Of a DNA stretch of 64,000 nucleotides, positions 62,754-64,000 are shown piece by piece. The notes under the pieces are model-generated. The model ran no database searches, was not told the origin of the DNA, and saw nothing but the letters and a program-made list of their open reading frames with translations. The position numbers were made by a program, and so were the translations under genes. The stretch is from positions 129,907 through 193,906 of the forward strand of contig CACHCK010000002.1 of assembly GCA_902578305.1 (NCBI GenBank), read 5' to 3'. Source of the DNA: an uncultured Pelagibacteraceae bacterium (GTDB taxonomy: Bacteria; Pseudomonadota; Alphaproteobacteria; Pelagibacterales; AG-422-B15). Each line of letters starts with the position of its first letter. The first letter of the stretch is position 1.

Positions 62754-64000
62754 TTAACTTACTAGAGATACAATCTTTTCGCCATAGCTATCTGCTGCCT
62801 TAGCATGCAGCCTTAATTGTTCATCAAGTGGAATGAAAGAGATTTCATCGTTTGTTGCAGAATTTTCGCCATCTGACTCAGTTTCAGTTATCTCATTAAG
62901 ATCAATCTCAACTTCAATAATTCTTTCTTTTCCATCTTCGTCTTCAGCAATAATTTTCAGTTCAAGAACTTGAAGGCTTTCAGTTAAGAATGCTGGAGCC
63001 GCTGAGCCTGTTCTACCTTTTGAAGGATCAGCTGCAATTTTTCCAGTTTCAGGATCAATTGTAATCCAATCAGGCAATGCGCCGCCACCTTTGAGCTCTG
63101 CTTTGTACATTTTCACATTTGACTGATTGTCGTCAATTACATCAACTGTGAATTGGCCCGCATCCATCTGAAGACTGCTTAGCTTCATTGTTCCTTCAAA
63201 ATCTGTTTGAGCGTTCAAATTATTATTTGCTGTATTACTTGATGCATTGTTGTTCTCTCTGATCAAATTTACATTTGAATCATTATCAACAACTACCCTT
63301 GCCTCATCAACGGCTCCCCTTGTGAAATCTTGGTCGCCTTTAATTTTAGCTTTATCTAAAACGATATTAATATCTCTGGTATTTCCGTCCTTATCAAGAG
63401 CTACCAACTGAACCTCAACCGCTTCAACACCTTCTGGCATATCGGCTGTTGTTTCTCCAGTTTCAGGATTGACTCTAATCCATTCAGGTAAAGCTTCACC
63501 GTTAGACAGCTGACCTGAATACAACTCCACATTTTTCTGATTATCATCATTTAGTTTAACTCCAACTTTTAGATCAGATTCTGTATCGCCTGAAACTTCG
63601 TTTGCAACAGCATCCATTAATCTCAAACCGCCATTAAATTTTAATGGTTTTGAAAGAGATGCTGTATCAGCAATTGAAACTGTATCAAGTGTTAAGCCAT
63701 CATCGCTGATTGCTGGTGCTTCAGTAATCGTCTCCTGAATAGCTGCTAAATAATCTTTTTTTGGTTTAATAACAATGGGTTTAGATGGAGGTGTTGGTTC
63801 TTCATTTGTCTCTTTTTCAACCATTTCTCCTGGTTTAGGATTTACTGTAATTGTGAACGTGTGATCAGCATAAAGTCCTTCACCATCAATTGCTCTAATT
63901 GTAATTGTATATGTTCCAGGTGTGTTAATGGTCCCATGGAGTTTATTTTCTTTTAATCTCAGTCCATCTGGCAGACTGGTTTCCGCCTCTGTTTCAGGAT
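62754..64000 (-). CDS. large surface protein with cadherin-like repeats (5' end outside window)
   Basis: Open to the window edge; the ATG at 63824 is internal. The visible 415 residues include the tail of a putative-Ig/CADG repeat (GTYTITIRAIDGEGLYADHT), a proline linker, then two related repeats of about 105 residues. Each repeat has DDNQ-x2-V, GEALPEWIRVNPETGE or GGALPDWITIDPETGK, and ends in EVEI or INIV strands. Acidic and low in Cys, as expected for a calcium-binding adhesin. It ends with a short region (LHAKAADSYGEKIVSLVS) that may be the export signal. Likely cargo of the adaptor proteins downstream. Confidence 0.8.
   Translation of the reverse strand, partial: PETEAETSLPDGLRLKENKLHGTINTPGTYTITIRAIDGEGLYADHTFTITVNPKPGEMVEKETNEEPTPPSKPIVIKPKKDYLAAIQETITEAPAISDDGLTLDTVSIADTASLSKPLKFNGGLRLMDAVANEVSGDTESDLKVGVKLNDDNQKNVELYSGQLSNGEALPEWIRVNPETGETTADMPEGVEAVEVQLVALDKDGNTRDINIVLDKAKIKGDQDFTRGAVDEARVVVDNDSNVNLIRENNNASSNTANNNLNAQTDFEGTMKLSSLQMDAGQFTVDVIDDNQSNVKMYKAELKGGGALPDWITIDPETGKIAADPSKGRTGSAAPAFLTESLQVLELKIIAEDEDGKERIIEVEIDLNEITETESDGENSATNDEISFIPLDEQLRLHAKAADSYGEKIVSLVS

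Overview
The window comes from an AT-rich, free-living alphaproteobacterium, most likely a marine oligotroph. The evidence is lineage-typical content: DUF2093 next to xseA, a DUF3035 (BamF-like) lipoprotein next to lspA, a TIGR01459-type HAD protein, the murA-DUF2948-hisD-infA-maf order, a short HisG with HisZ, and a tRNA-His that lacks G-1 and carries A73. Genes are tightly packed, with many 1-11 bp overlaps.

Layout. 1-3.6 kb is a lipid A/Kdo cluster (DUF374 acyltransferase, waaA, lpxK, LpxL-like acyltransferase). 3.6-8.3 kb holds an M23 peptidase, DUF2093, xseA, purD and an ACAD10/11-type kinase. 8.3-11.4 kb has a class V aminotransferase, a small unannotated ORF, an acyl-CoA dehydrogenase and tadA. 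11.4-20.5 kb is housekeeping: rluB-like, rsmD, a short pgi, an SbmA/BacA-like protein, BamF-like, lspA, ileS, ribF, a HAD protein. 20.5-33.3 kb has an SDR, groESL with a clear promoter and terminator, hisS-hisZ-hisG, an MFS transporter, tRNA-His and tRNA-Phe, then maf, infA, hisD, DUF2948, murA, dcd and two small genes. 33.4-39.5 kb is a catabolic group (ectoine-hydrolase-like M24, M20 amidohydrolase, Rieske oxygenase) plus DUF3604 and carbonic anhydrase.

39.5-46.4 kb is a compact zinc regulon: znuA-DUF1826 diverging from znuC-znuB-zur, followed by a ZrgA-like operon (DUF2796, ABC ATPase, FtsX-like permease, DUF3299). Two matching palindromes (core TGTTAT-N3-ATAACA) lie exactly at the znuA/znuC divergence and in front of the zrg operon. 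Both periplasmic zinc proteins carry long His/Asp/Glu tandem repeats.

46.4-50.0 kb has an aldehyde dehydrogenase, a 59-residue single-TM protein and an ABC-2 transporter. 50,035-58,543 is a genomic island bounded by 39-bp perfect direct repeats. The right-hand copy is the 5' half of a complete but aberrant tRNA-Thr(GGT)-like cloverleaf. Just inside each end lies a 31-bp arm-like repeat. No integrase is present. The cargo is two exported proteins of unknown function and a two-gene defence module: a 1067-residue protein joining a PLD-type nuclease to an SF2 helicase, and a 1027-residue Eco57I-like adenine methyltransferase. One island protein shares its N-terminal leader (R-x-SY-x2-EST) with the 59-residue protein outside the island.

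58.6-64 kb is the end of an export operon: a partial cadherin-like repeat surface protein, a periplasmic HlyD-like adaptor, a GAF-HlyD adaptor, and a PqqD-like/M50 protease/HlyD fusion. No ABC ATPase or outer-membrane channel is visible in this part.
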